From contig ONAG01000078.1 of NCBI GenBank assembly GCA_900315745.1, positions 1 through 33,851 of the forward strand: a stretch of DNA of 33,851 bases, written 5' to 3'. Both the position numbers and the translations under genes were made by a program. The notes under the pieces are model-generated. The model searched no databases. It was given only the letters and a program-made list of their open reading frames with translations, and had not been told where the DNA came from. Below, one piece after another: positions 1 through 6,706 of the stretch (positions are counted from its first letter, which is position 1; every line of letters starts with the position of its first letter). Source of the DNA: an uncultured Prevotellaceae bacterium. Lineage in GTDB: Bacteria; Bacteroidota; Bacteroidia; Bacteroidales; Bacteroidaceae.

Positions 1-129
1 TTACTCTTTTCCAATGAGTTGAGCAAACTTCGAAGCTTTTTTTATTCCTATTTTATGTTAAATTATGCAGGTGTCAAAACACTTGCGAAACTTTAGTCAA
101 GATTATACATCAAAGAGGCGTTCTTGTCA

Positions 130-181
130 TCAATAAATGTCCCATATAAGAGGCATCCTTTCTTCAATAAATGTCCCATAT
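130..181. repeat. 18-bp direct repeat pair beside the esterase 3' end
   Basis: The 18-mer TCAATAAATGTCCCATAT occurs at 130-147 and again at 164-181, with starts 34 bases apart. The second copy touches the stop codon of the esterase-like gene (182-184). Bases 1-129 hold no recognisable gene. A minus-strand frame at 1-57 encodes 18 residues ending in a stop, but it has no start codon. Confidence 0.6.
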
Positions 182-1060
182 TTAAATCAGACGCCAAGAG
201 ATAGCCTGCTTATAGTTTCTGTTTATGAATCCCTTAGCCTTCAGCCACAGAAGCATCTGACTGCTCCATGTCTCAGTCGTTGTTTCACCGGTTTGGGGCA
301 TCAACTCGTACGGGCCTTTGCCGTCGCCATAGATATGCATTTCAGCATTAGCTCCAGCTTTCTTCCACTCCATAAACAAGGATACGAGTCCAGCTGCTAC
401 GTTGGGATGTTCTGCACGAGTCATTATCAGCAACGGAGGAGCGTCCTTTGGAACAGCGACAGGCATCAGCGAAGGACCGAAATTGGTGCATAAGAAATCT
501 GGGCGCTCCATAGCATCAGCAGACATCATGGCAGCGATGGCCACACCACCACCAGCAGAAAAACCGAGATAGCCTATCTTTTCCTTGCTGATATGCCATT
601 CGTCTGCATGTTCCCTAACCATTCGTATGGCCGCCTTGGCATCCTCAGCAGCGAGTCGTATGATGGAGTCACCACTTTCGTTGTGCATAGGATTGGCGTC
701 AGCCTGTGGAAATGCTTCAGGGTGTGTGACATCCACCATCGGAGGCATCTGCATACCTTTAGGCATTGGTTCTTTGTTCAAATGGTAGCGCAACCCTATG
801 GCAGCAATGCCATGTTCATTTAGGAATGCAGCCATCTTCACCACGTCACTCTCCCACGACAACCATCGCATAGCCCCACCAGGGCAAAGCACAACGGCAC
901 ACCTATTGACCACATCATCTTTAGGCAGATAGACCTCAATCATCGGTTTGTCCCTCTCGTCTGCCGAGGATTCTGCAGTAGGCAGATAATACTGCTTTTG
1001 AGCCAATACGACCAAAGGCAGAAACAGCATGCTGAATAAAGCGAGTTTTCTCATATTCAT
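182..1060 (-). CDS. Exported alpha/beta-hydrolase (esterase-like), divergent active site
   Basis: The protein has 292 residues. A signal peptide (residues 1-20, ending VVLAQ) predicts export. The fold is an alpha/beta hydrolase of the acetylxylan-esterase or BD-FAE type found in Bacteroidota. An oxyanion-loop-like CPGG lies at 59-62 and a nucleophile elbow GFSAGG places Ser168. In the family the acid usually sits in an ADD-type motif and the base in GGHGFG near the C-terminus. Here the matching places read RAEHPN (215-220) and GDGKGPYEL (245-253), so Lys248 stands where His is expected. The enzyme may be inactive, or may use other residues. It is a single gene with a TAnnTTTG box at 1081-1088. 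The start at 1060 and the Met two codons later are both possible. Confidence 0.8.
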   Translation of the reverse strand: MNMRKLALFSMLFLPLVVLAQKQYYLPTAESSADERDKPMIEVYLPKDDVVNRCAVVLCPGGAMRWLSWESDVVKMAAFLNEHGIAAIGLRYHLNKEPMPKGMQMPPMVDVTHPEAFPQADANPMHNESGDSIIRLAAEDAKAAIRMVREHADEWHISKEKIGYLGFSAGGGVAIAAMMSADAMERPDFLCTNFGPSLMPVAVPKDAPPLLIMTRAEHPNVAAGLVSLFMEWKKAGANAEMHIYGDGKGPYELMPQTGETTTETWSSQMLLWLKAKGFINRNYKQAISWRLI

Positions 1061-1080
1061 ATTATTTTGTCAAAGATTTA

Positions 1081-1088
1081 CAAAAGTA
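1081..1088 (-). promoter_or_regulatory. Bacteroidota -7 box for the esterase-like gene
   Basis: On the minus strand this reads TACTTTTG, a match to TAnnTTTG, 21 bases before the start codon. No good TTTG element is visible at the expected 19-21 base distance, so the call rests on the -7 box alone. Confidence 0.4.
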
Positions 1089-1292
1089 GGAAAGAGATAG
1101 TTTAACATTCCGGGATGTCCTTGATAGGTGCAAAAATATATATTTTTTTGATAAAGCCGTATTATTCTACTATTAATTCGCCAGAGCTATGGAATTTTTA
1201 ATATCGAGGCTTTTTACAAGTTTCATCAAGGCAAGCATGCGTATTTTGAGGAAAAGCACTAATTTTGCACCTTAATAAAATCTATAGAACAT

Positions 1293-1506
1293 ATGCCCGG
1301 CAGCACCATGCATAAAGGAGTCAGAGCCTACAGCGACTTGAAATACAATCGTCTTTTCACCCGTACTCGCGGTTGGAACGGCGGTGATGGCGTGCTTACA
1401 GTAGGCCTCCCCAATGGTGATGTGCTGTGGACATTCAACGACAGCTTTTATGGATTACCGTCCCTTCTTTTATCGTGTTTTCAACTGGAAAAAGGTTTAT
1501 GAATAA
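1293..1506 (+). pseudogene. Relic of a larger secreted protein (DUF5005-like), internally deleted
   Basis: The open frame 1293-1502 encodes 69 residues. Residues about 15-54 (KYNRLFTRTRGWNGGDG, then PNGDVLWTFNDSFYG) resemble the N-terminal part of DUF5005/DUF4185-type secreted proteins of Bacteroidota. From 1453 another frame reads DYRPFFYRVFNWKKVYE then stop at 1504-1506, which looks like the C-terminal end of a similar protein. The simplest reading is that the middle of the gene was lost out of frame, leaving both ends. There is no signal peptide, so the original 5' end may also be gone. A TAATTTTG box lies upstream at 1260-1267. The family name is from memory of the motif only. Confidence 0.5.
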
Positions 1507-1570
1507 TGAAGCAAATCTTTCATATTAAGAAGAGGAAAAAAGTTTAAAGACAAACAAAAACATCATACGT

Positions 1571-2035
1571 ATGCAGGAAATGATTCAAAAGGTACGTGAA
1601 TACGTCCATTCCAGATGGACGCTTGGCGAGCTGCATGGCATCAACCACTGGGACAGGGTATATGCGAATGGAAAGCAGTTGATCACACCTGACGTTGACC
1701 CTCTTGTCGTGGGTTTGTTCGCCTACCTTCATGACTCATGCCGCACTGAAGACGGCTATGACACTACACATGGGAAAAGGGCAGCCGAATGGATAGACAC
1801 ACTGAGAGATAATTATCTGAAACAATTATCCGACAAGCAAATAGAAATACTAAAGAAGGCATGCCTACTACATACCACCACATTGAAGACGGGAGACCCA
1901 ACAATTGATGCCTGTTTTGATGCAGACCGTCTGGATCTGTGGCGCGCCGACATCATACCAGACCCGGAAAAGATGGCGACAGAAAAGGGCAGGCAGATAG
2001 CAAGGAATACGGACTATATGGCATTGATGGAATAA
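1571..2035 (+). CDS. HD-domain phosphohydrolase-like protein
   Basis: The protein has 154 residues and is cytoplasmic. It carries HD-superfamily metal-site residues in order: His26 in GINHW, His54-Asp55 in AYLHDSC, His101 in LLHTTT and Asp119 in FDADRLDL. HD proteins of this size are usually metal-dependent phosphohydrolases acting on nucleotides or related phosphate esters; the substrate here cannot be read. The sequence is short but complete from the helix before the first His to a terminal helix. The gene stands alone on the plus strand between the relic at 1293 and a minus-strand operon. The leader before the ATG is A-rich with no Shine-Dalgarno. Confidence 0.75.
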   Translation: MQEMIQKVREYVHSRWTLGELHGINHWDRVYANGKQLITPDVDPLVVGLFAYLHDSCRTEDGYDTTHGKRAAEWIDTLRDNYLKQLSDKQIEILKKACLLHTTTLKTGDPTIDACFDADRLDLWRADIIPDPEKMATEKGRQIARNTDYMALME

Positions 2036-2111
2036 AAAAACAGATTTGTATTTGTTAATTTCCCACCATCATACAATCATCTGATGGACTTGCATCAGGA
2101 ATCTTGGAATA

Positions 2112-3146
2112 TTACCGCCTATATCTTGTATAAGTCTTCCATGTCTCCATCACGTCTTCCACTGTGTATTTTTCATTGAAGAAGTCCACTTGACAATCTT
2201 TGCGGAAAGGAGTCCAGTTGCCGCAGATAATGCCGTCGTGAGCTATGATGGGCTGAAAGATACCACTATTGTTATGGGCACGATGACGATGCTCTTGTGG
2301 AAGCACTATGTCACGAGACTTGTAACCAATGAGGTATTCGTCGTAAGGAGGAATCAGGAGAAACTTGCCTTTCCTGAAACCTCTTGTTCGACAGTCATCA
2401 GTCATGTAGAACTCCCTACCCTTCCATTTCTCCACATGAATTGTGTCGCCCATAAGAGCGATGCCTTTGCGACAGTCGCTGATATTCAGTCCCGACCACC
2501 AGACAAAATCCTCCAATGTGGCAGGTTGTCGGCTCCTGAAGTATTTACTGGTGAAATGCATCAATATTTCGTCTCTGTCCTTCCTCTCTTTCTGCCCCAC
2601 CTTATTTGCTGTGAGCGCGTAAGATGCTTTCATTGGCAAAAGGTCTCCACTACAGAGGGTTCCTGACAATTCCGCCATACGGATATGATACGACAACCGA
2701 TGGTCATCCATTCTAATACCTTTCTCAGCCAAAGCACGGACAAAGTCCTCTTTTGTCGCACTTTGCAAGTCAGCAGCAGTCTGAGTCAGGATGTGCCTGA
2801 CAAGCGTCAGTTCCTCGTCGGGTATGCTAATCTTGTTGCTGCTCATCCAGCCCTTAGTCACGGCAATGGCTTTTGGCGCAAAAAGATCAATCATCGCCCA
2901 GTAGTCATTGGCAGACACCAACTGCCATGTACCCCGCATCAAGTGGAGGCGGATGATTCGACCACAGTCAAAAGCATTTTTAAAAGCCTTGTGTGAAGGT
3001 TTGCGAGTGCGCATCTCCACAGCCCATCGCATCATACGATATTCCTGCGCCTGCATGGCACCCATGTATTCTACAAGTTCAGCAGGGTCACTGAACTGAG
3101 GAGCCATGAGCTGTTGGTTGAGAAGTCGGATGGCTACAGGATTCAT
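2112..3146 (-). CDS. AlkZ-like HTH_42 (winged-helix) DNA glycosylase family protein
   Basis: The protein has 344 residues, close to the usual length of the HTH_42 (PF06224) family, which includes Streptomyces AlkZ and E. coli YcaQ/AlkX. Those enzymes unhook alkylated bases, including interstrand crosslinks. AlkZ uses two Gln in a Q-x-Q motif near residues 37-39. Here Q32-A33-Q34 lies in the equivalent N-terminal segment (EYMGAMQAQEYRMMRWAV), the AlkZ pattern. Further family-like stretches are RLHLMRGTW (about 67-75) and the C-terminal PPYDEYLIGYKSRD. It is the last gene of a tight minus-strand run, 34 bases after the flavin reductase. Glycosylase activity is inferred from the motif; the family also contains proteins of unknown function. 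Confidence 0.75.
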   Translation of the reverse strand: MNPVAIRLLNQQLMAPQFSDPAELVEYMGAMQAQEYRMMRWAVEMRTRKPSHKAFKNAFDCGRIIRLHLMRGTWQLVSANDYWAMIDLFAPKAIAVTKGWMSSNKISIPDEELTLVRHILTQTAADLQSATKEDFVRALAEKGIRMDDHRLSYHIRMAELSGTLCSGDLLPMKASYALTANKVGQKERKDRDEILMHFTSKYFRSRQPATLEDFVWWSGLNISDCRKGIALMGDTIHVEKWKGREFYMTDDCRTRGFRKGKFLLIPPYDEYLIGYKSRDIVLPQEHRHRAHNNSGIFQPIIAHDGIICGNWTPFRKDCQVDFFNEKYTVEDVMETWKTYTRYRR

Positions 3147-3180
3147 ACCTACATTGACAGCTTATACAGTTGCGCTTACA

Positions 3181-3744
3181 TCATTTCAATTGTTTGCCAT
3201 CAGCAAATGCTTTGCCAACAGTCTTGCCAAGTTGGATATATGTATGGTGGACAGGGTCAAAGGTTATCAGTGCCATTTTCTCCACATCAGGCTTGCCATC
3301 TTCAGCTAAATACTTTTCATCACAAAGGATATTGACGATTTCTGCCACAAGATAGTAGCCAGTCTCGCTCTCGTCTATCTTCTGCTTCACCCTACATTCA
3401 AGAGTCATGGGGAAATCCTTGAAAACAGGTGCATTCACGTTGGGCGCCTTTTCTATTTTCCAACCAGTCCTTTCCATCTTGTCGGGTGTATTCCTGCCAC
3501 TGACAATACCGACAAAGTCGGATGCAACAACAGTCTCTGTTGTAGCAAAGGCAACCGTAAACTCAGGGTTGACAGCAAGATTGTCCGTAGTAGAATGTGA
3601 ACCAAGCGATATGATGATTTCGTGCATATCCCACTGGCCACCCCATGCAGCATTCATTGCATTGGGTTTACCATCTTTATCATAAGTGCCTATTATCAGC
3701 ACAGGTTGTGGCAATAGCCACGCTGTAGATTTAAAACTCTTCAT
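3181..3744 (-). CDS. Flavin reductase-like FMN-binding protein
   Basis: The protein has 187 residues. The opening STAWLLPQPVLIIGTYDKDG and the following NAMNAAWGG match the flavin-reductase-like (flavoredoxin) split-barrel family, which binds FMN or reduces flavin with NAD(P)H. SLGSHSTTDNL and the later DFVGIVSGRNTPDK are typical internal segments. The electron partner is unknown. The start lies 8 bases after the methyltransferase stop, and the next gene follows after 34 bases, so it is surely co-transcribed. The operon also encodes an iron-sulfur flavoprotein, a plausible redox partner. Confidence 0.85.
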   Translation of the reverse strand: MKSFKSTAWLLPQPVLIIGTYDKDGKPNAMNAAWGGQWDMHEIIISLGSHSTTDNLAVNPEFTVAFATTETVVASDFVGIVSGRNTPDKMERTGWKIEKAPNVNAPVFKDFPMTLECRVKQKIDESETGYYLVAEIVNILCDEKYLAEDGKPDVEKMALITFDPVHHTYIQLGKTVGKAFADGKQLK

Positions 3745-3752
3745 AATTACTA

Positions 3753-4475
3753 TTATCTTTTTGTTATTCTTGCCAAGTAATCGTAATGCTCACCCTCAGC
3801 AACCACTTCAAGGGCATATCCATTCCTCGCAGCGTATTGTTTAAGAGTATCAGCATCTATATAAAGCCAGTCAAAAGGTTCACCAATAGTGTCCTTGTAT
3901 TGCATCCAGAAACTGTGTTCACCATAATATGCCATCTCTTTTGAAATGTCAATCATACCCTCTTCGTCCATGAACACATAACTTATATCCGAAGAATCAC
4001 ACAACAATTGACCACCAGGAGCCAGTATCTTGTCAAGGTGACGGAAAAATTTAGGCAGGCGGTCCAGAGTCCCGACTATTCCAATACCATTCATCAGCAT
4101 AAGAATGGTATCGAATTCTCCTTCCAAAGTGAAGAAGTCTTGTTCTTTGACATTCTTAACTCCACGTTTCTTCATGGTCTCAACAGACAGAGGAGAAATA
4201 TCAATAGCTGTAACATCAATGCCTTTTTCTTGAAGTACAATAGAATGACAGCCGGCACCAGCTCCCACATCAAGCGTTTTTCCTATTGCCATGTCGAGAG
4301 CAATTCGTTCAATCTCAGGCATATCCTCATTCTTGCGAAAAAGAGTTGGCAAGGGTATCTCATCCTCCTCAAACACTGGGGAGAACACCCTAAGCCTGTC
4401 AGCCCTCCCTGTCATGTGAAAGTCTGCTATGGCTCTGCCCATCGGGTCAGTTTTTCTGTTCATCTTCTTAGTCAC
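3753..4475 (-). CDS. Class I SAM-dependent methyltransferase
   Basis: The protein has 240 residues. SAM-binding motif I is LDVGAGAGCHS (68-78) and the acidic end of strand 2 is AIDIS (Asp92). The N-terminal DPMGRAIADFH and DEIPLPTLFR segments are common to a Bacteroidota methyltransferase group of unknown substrate. The frame opens with GTG at 4473-4475, with an ATG four codons on (4461-4463). Upstream, in another frame, a 37-codon ORF ends inside this frame's 5' region; skipping one T in the TTTT at 4493-4496 would join the two. The gene may therefore be a frameshifted longer protein, although the usual family start near DPMG argues against it. It is co-transcribed with its neighbours. Confidence 0.8.
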   Translation of the reverse strand: MTKKMNRKTDPMGRAIADFHMTGRADRLRVFSPVFEEDEIPLPTLFRKNEDMPEIERIALDMAIGKTLDVGAGAGCHSIVLQEKGIDVTAIDISPLSVETMKKRGVKNVKEQDFFTLEGEFDTILMLMNGIGIVGTLDRLPKFFRHLDKILAPGGQLLCDSSDISYVFMDEEGMIDISKEMAYYGEHSFWMQYKDTIGEPFDWLYIDADTLKQYAARNGYALEVVAEGEHYDYLARITKR

Positions 4476-4479
4476 AAAG

Positions 4480-4593
4480 TCATATTTGGCAAAATGTATT
4501 GACTACACCCTTCCCATCGGCATAAAATGCCGTCTCGTAGAGCTGTCTTATCTGTTTGTCAGCATTGGTTGCTGTTATCTGTTTTTCAGTCAT
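4480..4593 (-). CDS. Very small ORF (37 aa), possible frameshifted 5' end of the methyltransferase
   Basis: The frame begins MTEKQITATN and ends NTFCQI. Its ATG overlaps the stop of the upstream 102-residue gene by 8 bases (ATGACTGA), an arrangement suggesting translational coupling. It ends 5 bases before the GTG of the methyltransferase. Removing one T from the run at 4493-4496 would continue it as NTFAKYDFVTKK into the methyltransferase frame. It is either a tiny peptide or a broken leader; no family is recognised. Confidence 0.35.
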   Translation of the reverse strand: MTEKQITATNADKQIRQLYETAFYADGKGVVNTFCQI

Positions 4594-4894
4594 AATACTC
4601 TATCTTCAGAGCTTCACTTACGTTGAAATCGTCGTGGAATCCATCGTCATAAACATATACGAGTCTAAGCCCTCTATAGGTTGAAGGAATTTTCAGCTTA
4701 TCCAACAAATGCCATCGAGGCTTTCCAAAATCATAGGAACTTCGGTCAAGTATAATTCTGTTGGACACAAAGTCGAATGTGTAGTAGCCACCTCCGATAC
4801 ACTGGTCGCCTGGTTTAAGCAGGTCTTTGTGCTGGTTGACCATTCCCATACGGAAATAGCCATCCATAGTGATAATGAACTTGGGCAATGTCAT
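4586..4894 (-). CDS. Conserved-looking hypothetical protein, 102 aa
   Basis: I do not recognise this protein. It has 102 residues with no signal peptide or membrane segment. It is rich in aromatic residues and glycine (GGGYYTFDF, WHLLDKL, YRGLRLVYVYDDG), which suggests a small beta-rich domain. It starts 9 bases after a 38-codon ORF and overlaps the next small ORF by 8 bases, so it belongs to the minus-strand operon running from the iron-sulfur flavoprotein to the AlkZ-like gene. Confidence 0.6.
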   Translation of the reverse strand: MTLPKFIITMDGYFRMGMVNQHKDLLKPGDQCIGGGYYTFDFVSNRIILDRSSYDFGKPRWHLLDKLKIPSTYRGLRLVYVYDDGFHDDFNVSEALKIEYYD

Positions 4895-4903
4895 AAGGAA
4901 TAA

Positions 4904-5020
4904 TCAGATTACGATTTCGTTTTCATGCACAAACCCCTTGTCACGCCACTTACCAGATTGCCAACGACGCAAAAGGATGACACCCCGAACATTCTCATCG
5001 AGGGCAAATCCCACCCACAT
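4904..5020 (-). CDS. Very small ORF (38 aa), tail of an unknown protein or micro-protein
   Basis: The frame begins at ATG 5018-5020 and encodes MWVGFALDEN, then a basic, tryptophan-rich stretch (LLRRWQSGKWRDKGFVHEN) and a stop 9 bases before the next gene. The composition is protein-like. The same frame stays open a little upstream (GKPRLILV) to a stop inside the flavoprotein gene's 3' end, so it may be the remnant C-terminus of a larger gene. No family is recognised. Confidence 0.4.
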   Translation of the reverse strand: MWVGFALDENVRGVILLRRWQSGKWRDKGFVHENEIVI

Positions 5021-5039
5021 GACCAGTATTAGTCTCGGC

Positions 5040-5819
5040 TTACCTGATGAAGTTCATGAATGTGGGCCTCTCGTCACGTTTTGGAGCAGTGTTGCCGTCT
5101 GCATGGATTTTCTTCAGCAGGAAAGCCATGTTCGTAGCCAAGGTACGCATGGTCTGCATACCCTCTGTATCGAGCTTCACCTCGCCCTTGCCTGCCCCAT
5201 AAGCAATATTCCAATACTGTGATGTCACCACAGGCATGTTCATCATCTCGAACATCATGTTCATGGTCTGGAGTGTTGCCGTTGCACCACCACGTCGGCA
5301 GACAGCCAGAGCAGCTGCCGGCTTGTTCTGCACCAGATGGCCTGCCGAGAAAAACAAACGCTGCATCAGCGACAGGATGCCACCGTTAGGCTGTCCGTAA
5401 TACACAGGAGTACCCACAACAAGCGCATCGGCATCTTTCATTTTGTTCGTTATAACACTGCAGAGGTCATCATCGAACACGCATCCTTCAGCCCCTTTCT
5501 CACGACAACCGCCACAGTTGATACACATGCGGACAGGCTTCCGCCCAATCTGGACAATTTCAGACTCTACACCTAACTTCTGTAATTGCGTCTCTATCTC
5601 TTTCAGACAACAAAACGTATTGCCATCAGGTCGCGGACTGCCATTGACCAACAACACTTTTGGAACCTTTCCATTTGGCGATTCCTGTTGTGTCTGTTTG
5701 TCATTATTTTCCAATAGTCCTGCAGACTCAACCTTGTTCATCATTGCTGACACAGGAGTGGCAACAACAGCCCCTGCCGTTGCCAATGCCGTCTTCTTGA
5801 TAAAATTTCTTCTATTCAT
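5040..5819 (-). CDS. Iron-sulfur flavoprotein (flavodoxin-like NADPH/FMN reductase family) with Tat-type leader
   Basis: The protein has 259 residues. It begins with a twin-arginine leader (RRNFIKK at 3-9, hydrophobic ALATAGAVVATPVSA after it), predicting export of a folded cofactor protein. From about residue 53 it has the flavodoxin-like fold: VLLVNGSPRPDGNT is the FMN phosphate loop. Cys99, Cys102, Cys105 and Cys113 form a C-x2-C-x2-C-x7-C motif, the compact [4Fe-4S] signature of archaeal and bacterial Isf proteins. GTPVYYGQPNG is the second flavin loop. The expected role is flavin and FeS one-electron transfer. It is the first gene of the minus-strand operon; a TAnnTTTG box lies at 5877-5884. 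Confidence 0.85.
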   Translation of the reverse strand: MNRRNFIKKTALATAGAVVATPVSAMMNKVESAGLLENNDKQTQQESPNGKVPKVLLVNGSPRPDGNTFCCLKEIETQLQKLGVESEIVQIGRKPVRMCINCGGCREKGAEGCVFDDDLCSVITNKMKDADALVVGTPVYYGQPNGGILSLMQRLFFSAGHLVQNKPAAALAVCRRGGATATLQTMNMMFEMMNMPVVTSQYWNIAYGAGKGEVKLDTEGMQTMRTLATNMAFLLKKIHADGNTAPKRDERPTFMNFIR

Positions 5820-5876
5820 CCGTGATTATATGCAAATATCATCTACTTAATATGAACATCTTCTTAAAACTGTATG

Positions 5877-5884
5877 CAAAAGTA
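5877..5884 (-). promoter_or_regulatory. -7 box for the flavoprotein operon
   Basis: The minus strand reads TACTTTTG, 57 bases before the ATG of the iron-sulfur flavoprotein gene. No clear TTTG element is present at 19-21 bases. It would drive the 5819-2112 gene run. Confidence 0.4.
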
Positions 5885-5905
5885 ATCAAATTCAAGGAAA
5901 TTTGC

Positions 5906-5913
5906 TATATTTG
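5906..5913 (+). promoter_or_regulatory. -7 box for the DUF2271 gene
   Basis: TATATTTG fits TAnnTTTG and lies 51 bases before the chosen ATG at 5965. The longer possible frame start at 5902 would fall upstream of this box, which supports 5965. Confidence 0.4.
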
Positions 5914-5964
5914 CCCTCACATTATATGACAGTTAACGATAAAGCCCACCAAAAGACAACAATT

Positions 5965-6567
5965 ATGAGACAAAAGAAGTATTTCATTGCCATCCTTGCA
6001 GCCATGCTACTGATAGTGCCTGCAATGGTTCAGAGCAAAAAGGGTCAAGCAGTAAAAAAAACCAAGACTCTTGAGGTGTCGTTCGACTACCAGCGTCAGG
6101 CAGGCCCAGGTTCAAACCAATATGCCGTCTGGATTGAGAATGACAAGGGAGAAGTCGTGAAGACACTCTTCATCACCTCTTACACAACCAAGGGGCGCAC
6201 TCGCCCTGGTGAGGAACCTATGCGCGGTTATGTCAAACGTCCGAATTGTGTGCCAACATGGGTAAAGGCAGCAAAAGCTGCCGAACAAACCGACCAGCAG
6301 TTGGATGCAATAACAGGGGCCACCCCTCAAGCAAGTGGTTCTCAGACATTCACATGGGACTTCACCGACCAGCAAGGAAATGCCGTTCCCAAGGGCAACT
6401 ATAAAGTCATCGTGGAAGCCACTCTTTACCAAGCCAGCGACATCCTTTACACAGGCACCTTCTCCACCAAAGACAAAGCAGGCAACATCAAACTTACTTC
6501 CACACTCACTGAGCCAGACGAAAAGCACAAGGACATGGTGACTAACGTGAAAGCCATAATAAAATGA
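5965..6567 (+). CDS. Exported DUF2271-family protein
   Basis: From the chosen start the protein has 200 residues, with a signal peptide (MRQKKYFIAILAAMLLIVP, cut near VQS). The mature part matches DUF2271 (PF10029): an N-terminal strand of the type EVSFDYQRQAGPGSNQYAVW, a conserved GRTRPGEEP region, TGATPQASG and a C-terminal immunoglobulin-like segment (FTWDFTDQQGNAVPKGNYKV). In other bacteria DUF2271 genes often sit with PepSY proteins, flavodoxins or ApbE, hinting at periplasmic flavin chemistry; here the divergent neighbour is an exported iron-sulfur flavoprotein. The frame also opens at 5902, but only Met22 of that frame begins a proper signal peptide. Its stop overlaps the ATG of a relic frame. 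Confidence 0.8.
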   Translation: MRQKKYFIAILAAMLLIVPAMVQSKKGQAVKKTKTLEVSFDYQRQAGPGSNQYAVWIENDKGEVVKTLFITSYTTKGRTRPGEEPMRGYVKRPNCVPTWVKAAKAAEQTDQQLDAITGATPQASGSQTFTWDFTDQQGNAVPKGNYKVIVEATLYQASDILYTGTFSTKDKAGNIKLTSTLTEPDEKHKDMVTNVKAIIK

Positions 6568-6696
6568 AAGCTATAAGACTGAACAATGGTTTGGAATCCC
6601 CCTAATCTGTCATTAAAGGGATTGCCCAAGGAGAAATTGGTGTTCTCATTCCAGAATGCCGGTGGAAAGGCTACCAAGGACATAGATATATAAGCG
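6564..6696 (+). pseudogene. Possible gene remnant (aldo/keto-reductase-like start, then shifted frame)
   Basis: An ATG overlapping the DUF2271 stop opens MKAIRLNNGLESP and then stops. This resembles the first strand of aldo/keto reductases. From about 6604 another frame reads LSLKGLPKEKLVFSFQN, then GGKATKDIDI and a stop at 6694-6696, which is protein-like but unassigned. It could be scraps of one or two lost genes, or chance. Confidence 0.25.
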
Positions 6697-6706
6697 AAAT
6701 CGGCCG

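Noticed and set aside
1-57. Minus-strand 18-codon frame ending in TAA at 1-3
   Set aside because: It has an in-frame stop upstream and no start codon; too short to call even as a remnant.
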